Shown here one piece after another: positions 15,885-25,152 of a stretch of DNA of 56,988 bases (position 1 is the stretch's first letter; each line of letters starts with the position of its first letter). The translations under genes were made by a program, and so were the position numbers. Source of the DNA: an uncultured Lachnospira sp. Lineage in GTDB: Bacteria > Bacillota > Clostridia > Lachnospirales > Lachnospiraceae. Location: the NCBI GenBank assembly GCA_910587485.1, contig CAJUKN010000017.1, forward strand, positions 1-56,988, written 5' to 3'. The notes beneath the pieces were generated by a model. It saw only the letters and a program-made list of their open reading frames with translations. It was not told the origin of the DNA and made no database searches.

Positions 15885-16988
15885 ATGATTAAACGATATT
15901 TCGTAAGGACATCTTCATTAAAAGAAGGAATGCGTATTGACCAAAATATTAAAGACCGTATGGATAGAGTTTTGATTGCAAAAGGAGTATATCTTGATGG
16001 ATATCAAATAGAGGCAATCAAGCGAATGAAAATAACTGGAGTTTATGTATCGGAAGGTGAGGAAGAACCAGATAAAAATCCTGTGCAGCATGAAATTTCA
16101 GCGGTGGCACGTAATAATATTTCAAAATTACATAAAGATGATTCCTCAAAAGTAAAGCTTTCAGAAAGCATTAAGGCACGTGTATCTGAAGGAATACAGT
16201 TTTTGTATAATGATACCGATTCTCCACAATTTACTTCGACTTCAGTAAATATTACAAATAGTCTGTTAAAGGCAATTGATGACAATTCAGCGATAGCAGT
16301 TGATATCAATGCACTTAAAACAAGTGATGAGTATACATTTAAACATAGTGTAGATGTTGCTACTATGTCGATGATTGTTGCTAAAAAGATGAAAATGAAA
16401 AAGCAGGATATTTATAATATTGGTATAGCTGGATTATTGCATGATATGGGGAAATCCAAAATTCCGCTTGAGATTTTAAATAAACCAGCTAAACTTGATG
16501 ATAAAGAATTTGAAGTAATGAAACAACATTCTGTTTATGGTTATCGTATTTTGAGTGAAAAAGAGGATTTTGAATCATCAATTGCTATTGCTGTATTACA
16601 ACATCATGAAAAGATGAATGGGCGCGGATATCCACTAGGAGTTGATAGAAAAAATATAACACCATATGCAAAGATATTATCCGTAGTCGATGTTTACGAT
16701 GCTTTGGTGACAGAGCGTCCATATAAAAAGGGCATGTCACAGCGCAATGCTATTGAAATTATTATGTCAATGACAGAAGAATTGGATATAGCTGCTATGC
16801 GCGGTTTTTTGGAGAGTGTTATTTTATATCCTGTTGATACGGTTGTCCAACTTAGTAATGGTGAGGAAGCATGGGTTGTAAAAAATCATTCTGAATCAAT
16901 ACTACGACCTACTGTTGTAGGATTAAAGAGCGGCAAAGTGTATGATTTGACGAATGATTTGGAATGTGCAAGTATTCTTATTATGTAG
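15885..16988 (+). CDS. HD-GYP domain cyclic-di-GMP phosphodiesterase
   Basis: A 367-residue cytoplasmic protein. The N-terminal 1-60 (RTSSLKEGMRIDQNI) is the small beta-rich domain often seen before HD-GYP. The HD-GYP domain spans about 140-300, with H186-D187 and K190 (LLHDMGK), H240-H241-E242 and G248-Y249-P250 (HHEKMNGRGYP). These are the metal and signature residues of phosphodiesterases that degrade c-di-GMP. The C-terminal 65 residues form a short beta domain. ATG 15885 is chosen because GGAGGG lies just before it; ATG 15873 overlaps that site. It appears monocistronic; a family A repeat follows. The 255 bp before it hold no gene. Confidence 0.92.
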   Translation: MIKRYFVRTSSLKEGMRIDQNIKDRMDRVLIAKGVYLDGYQIEAIKRMKITGVYVSEGEEEPDKNPVQHEISAVARNNISKLHKDDSSKVKLSESIKARVSEGIQFLYNDTDSPQFTSTSVNITNSLLKAIDDNSAIAVDINALKTSDEYTFKHSVDVATMSMIVAKKMKMKKQDIYNIGIAGLLHDMGKSKIPLEILNKPAKLDDKEFEVMKQHSVYGYRILSEKEDFESSIAIAVLQHHEKMNGRGYPLGVDRKNITPYAKILSVVDVYDALVTERPYKKGMSQRNAIEIIMSMTEELDIAAMRGFLESVILYPVDTVVQLSNGEEAWVVKNHSESILRPTVVGLKSGKVYDLTNDLECASILIM

Positions 16989-17012
16989 ATATTTTTTATA
17001 TAATAATTTCAA

Positions 17013-17136
17013 CTTCATCAAGAAAGTCCCCATTTTAATGTTATAGAAACATAAGTGGTGGGTGGGGACTTGCGTTGTGATAGCAGTTCGATGGTTTGAG
17101 CAAGTAGCGTAGCGGATTGCGAATATCTGCTTTGAC
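17013..17136 (+). repeat. Family A structured repeat, copy 1
   Basis: Two hairpins: AAGTCCCC (17024-17031) pairs with GGGGACTT (17064-17071), and AGCGGAT pairs with ATCTGCT around 17110-17130. Highly similar copies at 18197-18348 and 56782-56908, all on the plus strand and all after genes. Confidence 0.85.
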
Positions 17137-17289
17137 AATAATTTATCGAATGTGTGGTAGTCTCTCTCCTTGCTTTAGCTATGGAAAGTGTTAAAGAATT
17201 GTATGAGTCAAGCAATATAAGACAAGTGTTAAAAAATATCCGTCACCAATATATTCATTTTGAAATATAATGAATATAGGAGGATTGAT

Positions 17290-18093
17290 ATGGATAATTT
17301 TATCTTGATGGCTCTTATTGCAACAATTGGAACGTGGTTTGTGACCGCTTTGGGAGCTGCAACGGTTGCCTTTTTTAAGTATCCAAATCCAAAGGCATTA
17401 AATCTTATGCTTGGGTTTGCATCGGGAGTTATGATTGCGGCAAGCTTCTGGTCATTGCTTCAGCCTGCAATAGAGCGTGCAGAAAGCTCATCAAATATAC
17501 CTGCATATTTTGTAGCAACAGCAGGTTTTTTATTTGGAGCATTTTTTATGTGGTGTTCAGATAAGGTAGTCTCCTTTACAACAAGGAGAGCGAACAGTAC
17601 ACAGGGAAAGCCAAATGAGCGTTTAAATCGAATTATTATGTTGGTACTTTCTATTACGCTTCATAATATACCAGAAGGGTTGGCTGTAGGAGTTGCGTTT
17701 GGAGCGCTTCACAACAGCACACATGAATTAGAAGGTCTAATGAGTGCTATTACTATTGCAGTAGGAATAGGTTTACAAAATTTTCCAGAAGGGGCAGCAG
17801 TATCAATACCACTTAGACGAGAAGGATATTCAAGGAAAAAAAGTTTCTTGCTTGGGCAGGCATCTGGTATGGTAGAGCCTGTTGCTGGTGTTATTGGTGC
17901 AGTATTAGTGGTTTATGTAGAGGTGATTTTGCCATATGCACTCTCCTTTGCAGCAGGTGCAATGATATTGGTAGCTGTCCATGAGTTGATTCCTGAATGT
18001 CAAAGCAATCAAAAAACACAGCCATATTGTGCAACAACGGGAATTGTTTTGGGATTTGCCGTAATGATGCTTTTAGATGTGATGTTAGGATAG
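17290..18093 (+). CDS. ZIP-family metal transporter (ZupT-like)
   Basis: A 267-residue membrane protein with about eight spans. Metal-site motifs of the ZIP family are present: HNIPEGLAVG (about 127-136) and QNFPEGAAVS (about 166-175), plus GMVEP near 199. The variable loop between the third and fourth spans is short and polar. It would move Zn2+ or other divalent metals into the cytoplasm. ATG 17290 is used because AGGAGG at 17278-17283 precedes it; the earlier in-frame start lies upstream of that site. It stands alone, closed by a hairpin at 18144, and is flanked on both sides by family A repeats. Confidence 0.92.
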   Translation: MDNFILMALIATIGTWFVTALGAATVAFFKYPNPKALNLMLGFASGVMIAASFWSLLQPAIERAESSSNIPAYFVATAGFLFGAFFMWCSDKVVSFTTRRANSTQGKPNERLNRIIMLVLSITLHNIPEGLAVGVAFGALHNSTHELEGLMSAITIAVGIGLQNFPEGAAVSIPLRREGYSRKKSFLLGQASGMVEPVAGVIGAVLVVYVEVILPYALSFAAGAMILVAVHELIPECQSNQKTQPYCATTGIVLGFAVMMLLDVMLG

Positions 18094-18139
18094 TTTATTA
18101 AGACAAATTTGTATGATTGTTTAAAAAGAATATTGTTAA

Positions 18140-18194
18140 AAGAGGCTATCGCAGTAAGGAAATATATTTAGTCTTTTATGCGATAGCCCCTTAT
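18140..18194 (+). terminator. Hairpin after the ZIP gene
   Basis: GGCTATCGCA (18144-18153) and TGCGATAGCC (18179-18188) pair perfectly around a 25-base loop; the following T run is weak. Confidence 0.55.
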
Positions 18195-18196
18195 TT

Positions 18197-18348
18197 AACC
18201 TTATCAGGAAGTCCCCACTTCAATGCCATAGAGGCATAAGTGAGGACTTTCTTGTTTCAGCGAGGATAAGTTTCCACTGAAAAGCTGCAATAGCAGCTAT
18301 AAGGTTATGAGCAAGTAGCGCAGCAAATTACGAATATTCGCTTTGCTT
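18197..18348 (+). repeat. Family A structured repeat, copy 2
   Basis: AAGTCCCCACTT pairs with AAGTGAGGACTT around 18209-18251. The second part GAGCAAGTAGCGCAGC (from 18310) matches the other copies, but its hairpin has a mismatch. About 25 bp of extra sequence lies between the halves. Confidence 0.8.
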
Positions 18349-18394
18349 ATTTTGGTAAGAACTATATACGAAACAAAATATTGTAAAAGAATAA

Positions 18395-18442
18395 TAAGGT
18401 TAGAAATAAGTAGCGAAGCAGATTTTAAATATTTACTTCATA
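18395..18442 (+). repeat. Family A fragment
   Basis: AAGTAGCGAAGCAGATT and TATTTACTTC repeat only the second hairpin of family A, in a decayed form, right after copy 2. Confidence 0.5.
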
Positions 18443-18628
18443 AAAAAAGCAGTTGTTTTACCAAAAACATATTTTCTCTGTATTATATAACATAATAGTG
18501 TTTTGTTTATTTATCTAATTTTTAATAGAATATAAATTCCATGAACCGTATTAATAAAAAATAAAAGGTATTAATTGTTGGTTTCCCTGCAATAAGAGCA
18601 ACCATAATTCCAACTTTCCATATGAACA

Positions 18629-18766
18629 TCATTTATATAATGTGATATTATGAACGCCCAATGTCCATAATATGTATCCAATTCCAATACAATTTATAAT
18701 AATGCCTATTTTTACTATAGAAAATAGTAATGAAATGAGTGCTAATATAATTTTAAAATCATTCAT
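18629..18766 (-). CDS. Small hydrophobic protein
   Basis: A 45-residue minus-strand frame, MNDFKIILALISLLFSIVKI then GIIINCIGIGYILWTLGVHN: one or two membrane spans. AAAGGATAATAAACG precedes the start. After its stop the sequence could continue in another frame (MMFIWKVGIMVALIAGKP), so it may be a frameshifted longer membrane protein. No family recognised. The rest of 18349-18948 is gene-free. Confidence 0.4.
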   Translation of the reverse strand: MNDFKIILALISLLFSIVKIGIIINCIGIGYILWTLGVHNITLYK

Positions 18767-18948
18767 CGTTTATTATCCTTTCAATATAGTGTACTTTTGT
18801 GTTATATAAATTTGTATGATTGATTAACTCTTTTGACTAAATATTTTTTAAATTTTATGGAAAAAGCGGCAATTTTATGATACTATTACAAATGATAAAA
18901 AAAGCAGGTTGTTTACGAAAAAGTACACATTTTTGTAAATCAGACTGT

Positions 18949-19557
18949 TTATTGTACTTTTGTTTTTTCATAAATCTTGGCACGATATCGAAAAGAGGAC
19001 ATTGGCATATGGCATTGTTTTGCTGCTGCCAGTCCTGTTATTTCTCCTGCTTTCCACTGTTGATAAACTTGGTAAAAGTTTTCCGGTAGCGGATAAGGTG
19101 GTCTTCCAAATTGAACGCCTTTTGCTTTTGCTGCTGCAATGCCTTCTGCTTGTCTTTGTCGTATTGTGATTCGTTCATTTTCCGCAACAAAAGAAAGTAT
19201 TTGTAAGACAATATCACTAAGAAAAGTACCCATCAAATCTTTTCCTCGTCGTGTATCTAAAAGTGGCATATCTAACACAACAATATCAATTCCTTTTTGC
19301 TTTGTAAGGATTCGCCATTGTTCTAAAATTTCCTCATAGTTGCGTCCAAGACGGTCAATGCTTTTAATATAAAGTAAGTCGTCTTTTTTTAGCTTGTGCA
19401 GCATTTTTTGATATTGTGGGCGTTCAAAGTTTTTTCCAGACTGTTTGTCCATAAAAATATTTTTCCTTTGAATACAAAGTTTTTTCATAGCAATCATTTG
19501 TCTGTCCTCGTTTTGTTCTTTCGAGCTAACACGAATATAAGCATAAATATTGGACAT
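18949..19557 (-). CDS. Serine recombinase of the small resolvase/invertase type
   Basis: A 202-residue protein on the minus strand. The catalytic domain opens YAYIRVSSKEQNEDRQM with the nucleophile Ser in the VSS segment, followed by the conserved SIDRLGRNYEEI (about 66-77) and the long E-helix. A resolvase-type helix-turn-helix closes the protein (about 160-195; ITGLAAAKQCHMPMSSFRYR). Length matches Tn3/Hin-type enzymes. AAAGGAGATGG precedes the start. No second gene of a transposon is adjacent, so it is a stand-alone resolvase or invertase; no inverted pair of crossover sites was found around it. Confidence 0.88.
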   Translation of the reverse strand: MSNIYAYIRVSSKEQNEDRQMIAMKKLCIQRKNIFMDKQSGKNFERPQYQKMLHKLKKDDLLYIKSIDRLGRNYEEILEQWRILTKQKGIDIVVLDMPLLDTRRGKDLMGTFLSDIVLQILSFVAENERITIRQRQAEGIAAAKAKGVQFGRPPYPLPENFYQVYQQWKAGEITGLAAAKQCHMPMSSFRYRAKIYEKTKVQ

Positions 19558-19815
19558 AAAATCACCATCTCCTTTCTCCTAAACTGAAAATATACATTAG
19601 ATAGAATAATTTGTCATTTTTAACTTTTATATTGTGACTAAATTTTAGGAGCATATAATATGCTTTGGTTTTGGCAAGGAGTGTAGCAGCCTTTTATAAG
19701 CAGCATTTTTATGCAATAACTTATATATTAGTCAAAGAGATTTGGAAATAATTTACAAATTTTGTGTTATTGCTGTATAATAGTAAAATAAAAGGAGTAA
19801 AGAAATGAGGATAGT

Positions 19816-19962
19816 ATGAAAAAAAGGCATGATGAAAGTATAAAAGCAATCGTTGGTGTGCTTTTACTTGTTTTATTTATAGTCAGTTTATGTGTAGTAT
19901 ATTATTTTACGAATAATGGTGGTAAAGAAATAATTGAATTTTTGCTAAAACAAGCAAGTTGA
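19816..19962 (+). CDS. Small single-span membrane protein
   Basis: A 48-residue frame, MKKRHDESIKAIVGVLLLVL then FIVSLCVVYYFTNNG and a short helical tail. One clear membrane span (about 10-31) with a positively charged N-terminus. GAGG lies about 9 bases before ATG. It lies 65 bp before the O-antigen-ligase-type gene on the same strand and may be co-expressed with it. No family recognised. Confidence 0.5.
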   Translation: MKKRHDESIKAIVGVLLLVLFIVSLCVVYYFTNNGGKEIIEFLLKQAS

Positions 19963-20027
19963 ACTCTTGCTTAAGGAGTGGCAGACTTTTCTGATAAAGC
20001 TAAAAAATCGTTAGGAGATATAAATTG

Positions 20028-21527
20028 GTGAATATATTATTATTTATAATGTTAACAGGGTTTCCGCTATTTACTATTAATTATTATTTTAGCATTACAT
20101 TGGCTAAATATTGGTTTTATAGTGTTGTCGCACTAGCCATTTTTTTTATGGGTGTATATGGCACAATTTGTAAGAGTGTTGATGCAAACCATCACATAGT
20201 AAAGCCTGTTTTTAAAATAGGACTGCATGCAATGTCAAAGCTTGATATTTTTGTTTTGCTTTATGTGATAGCTACAACCATTTCATTTTTATTGTCGGAT
20301 TGGAAACTGCCATCATTTACAGGAAGTTGTGGTTCTTATACAGGACTACTTTTTATTTTTATAACAGCAGGGATGTACTATGGAATTACAAGACATGCAA
20401 AACTTACCAATTGGATAAAATATTGTTTTCCCATTTTGTTGATGATAACTGGATTGATGGCAATGCTTCAGGTATGTGGTTTTAATGTGCTTCATTTTTC
20501 AGATGGAATAATAGACAGTCAAAGACAAATTTTTATAAGTACATTAGGAAACATCAATGTATTTGGTATGTTTGTGTGTATTTATATGCCAATATGTATC
20601 TATATGTTTTGTAAATCCCATGAAAAATATAGTGTACTGTATGGTGTTGGCACATTTTTTGGTTTTATTGGGCTTTTAGCTTCTAATAGTGATGGATGTT
20701 ATTTGGGTATAGGCGCATGTATGATAGCTATGCTGATTCTTGTTTTATCCGATGCAAAGGCAATTTTTAAATATGGAATATCCATTGCATTATTTGTTGT
20801 CTCTTTGCTTTTGTGGAATCTTATAAAAGGATTATTTAAAGAAAAAATGTGGAGTCAAAATGCGACTAATACATTTTTTATGTCGTTTAATGTAATATTG
20901 ATATTATCCGTTGTTGCTATTGTTATTATTGTATTTTCGGTATTTTTACAGAAACAATCCAAAATGCCTCCTAAAATATTAAAAAGTTTTGTGATAGTGG
21001 CAGTAGGGGTTTTTTTGATAAGTATTGTCTCATTATGTGTATGGGCAACATGGATTGAACCAACAAAAGAATTAAATAACTTTTTACAATATTTTCGTTT
21101 GGATAATTCATGGGGAAGCAATCGTGGTTATGCGTGGCATTGGGCAATATTAATGTTTATAAATGGTTCTTTAAAGATGAAATTGTTTGGTTCAGGACCA
21201 GATACAGCGTATTTAATGTATCTGAGCAACTATAAAAATGAGATGGAAGTAAATTTGCCCTATTATTTTAAAAGTCCGCATAATGAATATTTAAATTATC
21301 TTGTAACAGTAGGACTTGTTGGTTTGTTTGCTTATATGGCTATCGTTATCAGTGCTGTTTGGAAAAGTTTTTCAAGAAGAAAAGAGGATGAATTTTTTGG
21401 TGCGATAGCATTGGGAATACTGATATATAGTATTGCAAGTTTTGTAAATATCAGTCAGATAATAACGATGCCATATATTTTTATATTAATATCACTTGCA
21501 GGTATAAAGTCTGCAAAAATAAAATAA
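20028..21527 (+). CDS. O-antigen ligase / Wzy-type polymerase family membrane protein
   Basis: A roughly 499-residue protein with about 11 hydrophobic spans. The large extracytoplasmic loop characteristic of the Wzy_C/O-antigen-ligase family lies near 350-430, with SNRGYAWHWAI and SPHNEYLNYLVTVG (H-N-E/x-Y-L segment). These enzymes join or polymerise lipid-linked glycans on the outer face of the membrane. No other sugar-polymer genes are adjacent, so the substrate is unknown. GTG 20028 is used (AGGAG at 20012-20016); TTG 20025 in the same frame is equally possible. Confidence 0.8.
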   Translation: MNILLFIMLTGFPLFTINYYFSITLAKYWFYSVVALAIFFMGVYGTICKSVDANHHIVKPVFKIGLHAMSKLDIFVLLYVIATTISFLLSDWKLPSFTGSCGSYTGLLFIFITAGMYYGITRHAKLTNWIKYCFPILLMITGLMAMLQVCGFNVLHFSDGIIDSQRQIFISTLGNINVFGMFVCIYMPICIYMFCKSHEKYSVLYGVGTFFGFIGLLASNSDGCYLGIGACMIAMLILVLSDAKAIFKYGISIALFVVSLLLWNLIKGLFKEKMWSQNATNTFFMSFNVILILSVVAIVIIVFSVFLQKQSKMPPKILKSFVIVAVGVFLISIVSLCVWATWIEPTKELNNFLQYFRLDNSWGSNRGYAWHWAILMFINGSLKMKLFGSGPDTAYLMYLSNYKNEMEVNLPYYFKSPHNEYLNYLVTVGLVGLFAYMAIVISAVWKSFSRRKEDEFFGAIALGILIYSIASFVNISQIITMPYIFILISLAGIKSAKIK

Positions 21528-21545
21528 TAAGTAATTGTTTTCACT

Positions 21546-22577
21546 TTAATTATTATTGCTTAAAGCAAGCCATAGAAAGCAGTATAAGGCGATTACAGCA
21601 GTGTCATATACAGGTATAATATTGACTTTTGTATAGTTTTTGACTGTTTCATAATTACGTTCTCCACTGTTTAGTCCAGTAAGAAGAATTGGAATGTTAC
21701 AATCGCTTGCTTTTTGGGCAAATTGATAAAAATCGTCATTGATAAAAAACGTTCCAGAATGGTATGTTTCTAGTATAATCACTTTTGTATGATTGGTTAT
21801 AGCAGGAAGAGCTAGTCCGGGAAATGGCTGTATCCGCATAATATAAGAGGAACAGTAATCCAACTGAATATGAAGATAGTCCTTATTGACAATACATAAA
21901 GGAAGTTTCAATAAATCGTTGGAAATCGTTTCAATGCTTTTTAAAATAGAAATTTTAGGATTAAAATAACTATTAGGTATATACTTTTCTTTTTCATCAA
22001 TAGTATAAGTAGCGATATAATTGTCTAGTATACTTTTTACATCTCCAGAATAGGGGGTTGGAGGCTGGAGCATATCAGCACAGTGTATGGTTGGCACTCC
22101 TCCCTTATTTTCATAGCTTACAAAAACATGATGTGTGCCATATAATGTATTATTTTTATGATAAGTCTCAATAAAGCGAATCGCATAATGGTAGTTGACA
22201 ATGCCATTTGCACGAGTGTCTGAAAGAATATAGTCACTTGAGACAAGAACAATAGGTATATGAATATTATGAAATATAATACTTAATATGGCAGCACTGT
22301 ATTGTAAGGTATCGGTGCCGTGCATAATAATAATCCCATCAAAACCACTATCCAGTTTTAAAGAAACCGTCTTAACCAGTTTTAAAATATGGCAAGCATC
22401 AAGATTCTCACTTAATATCGTGTAAGGATTGCAATTTTCCATATCATAGATGCATGAATATTGATTTTTATAAGCATAAAGAAGCTGATAGGGAGCTTCT
22501 TTAGAAGTCGATATGTATCCATCGTTGTCAAGTGTACTTCCAATTGTTCCACCAGTAAAAATATTACAAATACGCAT
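21546..22577 (-). CDS. Asparaginase/glutaminase family amidohydrolase
   Basis: A 343-residue minus-strand protein without a signal peptide, so it should be cytoplasmic. TGGTIGS (8-14) holds the N-terminal nucleophile Thr11, and MHGTDTLQYSAA (about 86-97) holds the second catalytic Thr-Asp pair. The SDTRANGIVN segment (about 124) matches the conserved region after the active site, and LNSGE with a C-terminal domain completes the family length. The expected reaction is hydrolysis of L-asparagine to aspartate and ammonia. The start is set at 22577 because GGAGG precedes it by five bases, which lies inside the longer frame. It converges with the O-antigen-ligase gene 18 bp away. Confidence 0.85.
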   Translation of the reverse strand: MRICNIFTGGTIGSTLDNDGYISTSKEAPYQLLYAYKNQYSCIYDMENCNPYTILSENLDACHILKLVKTVSLKLDSGFDGIIIMHGTDTLQYSAAILSIIFHNIHIPIVLVSSDYILSDTRANGIVNYHYAIRFIETYHKNNTLYGTHHVFVSYENKGGVPTIHCADMLQPPTPYSGDVKSILDNYIATYTIDEKEKYIPNSYFNPKISILKSIETISNDLLKLPLCIVNKDYLHIQLDYCSSYIMRIQPFPGLALPAITNHTKVIILETYHSGTFFINDDFYQFAQKASDCNIPILLTGLNSGERNYETVKNYTKVNIIPVYDTAVIALYCFLWLALSNNN

Positions 22578-22885
22578 GATAACCTCCATTTCTGTGTTGC
22601 TTTCTACAAAAAAAGTGTTGATTCAAAACGTTATATTTTTTGTAATTTTGTGTTAAGCAACATGCAAACACAACGTGTTATTAGTAGTATGCCTCAAAAA
22701 TAATATTTTAACAAGAGATTTTATAGATGGTTTGCAAAGTATGACATTGTTGATTGATGAAATGGTATTATAAAACATGACAGAGCGTTTATGAATGTTT
22801 CATAAAATAGTTGAAAAAATCATACAGACAGTATATTCTATTATTATATATTATAAAAATTTTGACAGAGAGGAAATAGTCAAAC

Positions 22886-24376
22886 ATGAGCAATTTATGG
22901 GTTATAGGAGATTCTACTGTCAGCAAATTTGATGATAAATATTATTATCCTAGATTTGGTTATGGTACAAAATTACAAGAATACTTGGATGATAAAGTGA
23001 ATGTAATCAATCTTGCATTGTCTGGCAGAAGCAGTTTAAGTTATGTAAAAGAACCAGAGTATCAACAGCTTTTAAATGGGATGCAAACAGGAGATTATCT
23101 TTTGATAGGTTTTGGACATAATGATGAAAAAGCCGAGGTGGATAGGCATACTTCTGGTTGTGGTTCCTATAAAGAGGATGGGAGTTTTGCTCATTCTTTA
23201 TACAATCATTACATAGTAAAGGCAAATAAAGTGGGATGTCAGGTTATTTTATGTACACCGATTGTGCGAAGAACAGATAATGGTGTTTGGGAAGACGAGC
23301 AGCTTCATATAACTAAAACACAAGGAAGGTTTAAGGGTGGAAACTATCCTGAAGCTGTTAAAATATTGGGAAAAGAATTAGATATTCCCGTTGTTGATAT
23401 GACACAGATAACAAAAGAATTGTATGATGCTATGGGTTGTGAAAAGACAATTTATTTACATGCGTGGCTTTCTAATAAAGAGGCAAGTGTAGATAATACA
23501 CATATTAATACATGGGGTGCAAGAGTAATTGCCTATATGTGTTTAAAGCGTTTAAAGGAATTAAATATAAATGGATTGTCAGAACATATTATCAATCTGG
23601 AAAAAGATGCACCTTTGCCAGCAAAAGAAAAATATTTGACTTCAAACAGTCAATATAAACCAGTTGTATATAATAATAATCTAAAAAAGAGTGAATTGTG
23701 GGAATCTGTAGATATATGGAATGGGACAGTGTTTGGCGATATACCACCAAATTGGCATAAAGAAGATTTTATATTAGAATCTGTAAAAGAAAAGACTATT
23801 TGCAATGAAGTTCTTGATGAAGGCAAGCAAAGTTTTGTATTGGCAGCAGCAAAGAAAAATATTCATATTGCTGTTAGGAATAATAGTGGTAAGATTTCAG
23901 AGGTTACTGATGGTATTGCTATGTATTATACAAAAGTTCCTGCTGCATCTAATTTTAAATTGACAGCAACTGTTACAGTAAATGATTATTTTCATAATAA
24001 TCAGGTTTCTTTTGGATTGATGGCAAGAGATGAGATGTATATAGATATGCAGATTGGCGAGTTGTTGGGGGATTATGTTGCGGCGGCACCACTTTGGCTG
24101 ACAAGAGAATTTCCAATGAATTGTTTTGCAAGAAGGAGCGGAAAGTTGATACATGGTAGTGAATGTAAATATGCGTTAAAGCCAAAGGACAAAATAAAAC
24201 TTTGTATTGAGTCAACAAATGATGGATATGCTTGTACATTTGGAGAGGAAGAAACGGTCACAGGAGGTTTTGACTTTAAATTGACAAGCATTGACTCTGA
24301 ATATATATATGTTGGTATGTTTGCTGCCAGAAATGCAGATGTTATGTTTTCAGATATTCATTTAGATATTTATTGA
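22886..24376 (+). CDS. SGNH-hydrolase (rhamnogalacturonan-acetylesterase-like) with C-terminal beta-sandwich
   Basis: A 496-residue protein without a signal peptide. The N-terminal SGNH domain (1-230) has all four blocks: GDST with Ser10, the Gly in LSGRSS (45-50), GHND with Asn79, and DNTH with Asp203 and His206. It is closest in style to rhamnogalacturonan acetylesterases, which remove acetyl groups from pectin side chains. Residues about 270-496 look like a concanavalin-type DUF1349 sandwich (FGLMARDEMYIDM, YVGMFAARNADVMFSDIHLD), probably carbohydrate binding. GAGAGGAAA precedes ATG. With no export signal, it likely acts on imported oligosaccharides. It is transcribed away from the asparaginase gene. 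Confidence 0.85.
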   Translation: MSNLWVIGDSTVSKFDDKYYYPRFGYGTKLQEYLDDKVNVINLALSGRSSLSYVKEPEYQQLLNGMQTGDYLLIGFGHNDEKAEVDRHTSGCGSYKEDGSFAHSLYNHYIVKANKVGCQVILCTPIVRRTDNGVWEDEQLHITKTQGRFKGGNYPEAVKILGKELDIPVVDMTQITKELYDAMGCEKTIYLHAWLSNKEASVDNTHINTWGARVIAYMCLKRLKELNINGLSEHIINLEKDAPLPAKEKYLTSNSQYKPVVYNNNLKKSELWESVDIWNGTVFGDIPPNWHKEDFILESVKEKTICNEVLDEGKQSFVLAAAKKNIHIAVRNNSGKISEVTDGIAMYYTKVPAASNFKLTATVTVNDYFHNNQVSFGLMARDEMYIDMQIGELLGDYVAAAPLWLTREFPMNCFARRSGKLIHGSECKYALKPKDKIKLCIESTNDGYACTFGEEETVTGGFDFKLTSIDSEYIYVGMFAARNADVMFSDIHLDIY

Positions 24377-24429
24377 TATGCCAATTTTTCACAGGACTGT
24401 TTGTGATAATAAGGTTATAATAAGTCATT

Positions 24430-24541
24430 ATCCTATTTGTGCCAAAGCGTCACAAATAGGATTGGATGCAACAATAGAAATCGCCTTTACAATGACTTTA
24501 GCAGTTTTTTCTATGGCGAAATTCCTACGCTTTGGAATGGA
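24430..24541 (+). repeat. Family D structured repeat, copy 1
   Basis: CCTATTTGTG and CACAAATAGG form a perfect 10-bp hairpin at 24432-24460. The following segment AATAGAAATCGCC ... GCAGTTTTTTCTATGGCGAA matches 50111-50225 with the same spacing. It ends at the ribosome site of the next gene. Confidence 0.85.
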
Positions 24542-24549
24542 GATTAATT

Positions 24550-25113
24550 ATGAAAATAAAAGAAATGGTTTTAAAAAATAGGTCTTACAGAAGATTTTTT
24601 CAGGAAAAAAAGATTACAACAGACCAATTAAAAGGTTTAATTGAAGTGGCAAGATTAACACCATCAGCCGCAAATAGACAACCATATAAGTTTAAGCTGA
24701 TAAGTGATGAAACAATGAATGAAAAAATATTTTCTTGTGTAAAATGGGCAGGCTATTTAAAGGATTGGGAAGGTCCAAAAGAAGGAGAGCGACCAACAGG
24801 ATATATTGTTATGGTGGCGCCTAATGCAGTGAGTGCAGAGTGTGATGCGGGGATACTTGGACAAACCATTCTTCTTGCTGCGGTAGAGATGGGACTTGGC
24901 GGTTGTTTTATGGGCAGTATTGACAGAGAAAAAATTGCGAGGTTAATTGACCTTTCGTCAGAATATAAGGTCGTTTATGTGCTGGCTTTGGGCTATCCAA
25001 AAGAAGAAATTGTAATTGAGGATATATCAGCAGATGGAGACATAAAATATTATAGAGATGAAAATGAGGTACATCATGTACCTAAAAAAGTGCTTGAGGA
25101 TATTCTTTTGTAA
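24550..25113 (+). CDS. Nitroreductase-family FMN oxidoreductase
   Basis: A 187-residue protein. RSYRRF (11-16) and TPSAANRQPYKF (about 36-47) are the FMN-phosphate and ring contacts of the nitroreductase family, and the C-terminal ALGYPKEE (about 151-158) is also typical. Substrates in this family include nitroaromatics, quinones and flavins; none can be assigned here. ATG 24550 is used because GGAG sits eight bases upstream. It directly follows the family D repeat and begins a four-gene operon (gaps 39, 15 and 28 bp) with a beta-CASP hydrolase, a lipid kinase and a fused sugar-phosphate enzyme. Confidence 0.88.
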   Translation: MKIKEMVLKNRSYRRFFQEKKITTDQLKGLIEVARLTPSAANRQPYKFKLISDETMNEKIFSCVKWAGYLKDWEGPKEGERPTGYIVMVAPNAVSAECDAGILGQTILLAAVEMGLGGCFMGSIDREKIARLIDLSSEYKVVYVLALGYPKEEIVIEDISADGDIKYYRDENEVHHVPKKVLEDILL

Positions 25114-25152
25114 AATACAATGGAGATTGTCGAATTTAAATAGGAGGTGCTT

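Noticed and set aside
24378..24581. 67-codon ORF across the family D repeat
   Set aside because: It is out of frame with the nitroreductase, has no ribosome site, and is not preserved as an ORF in the second copy.
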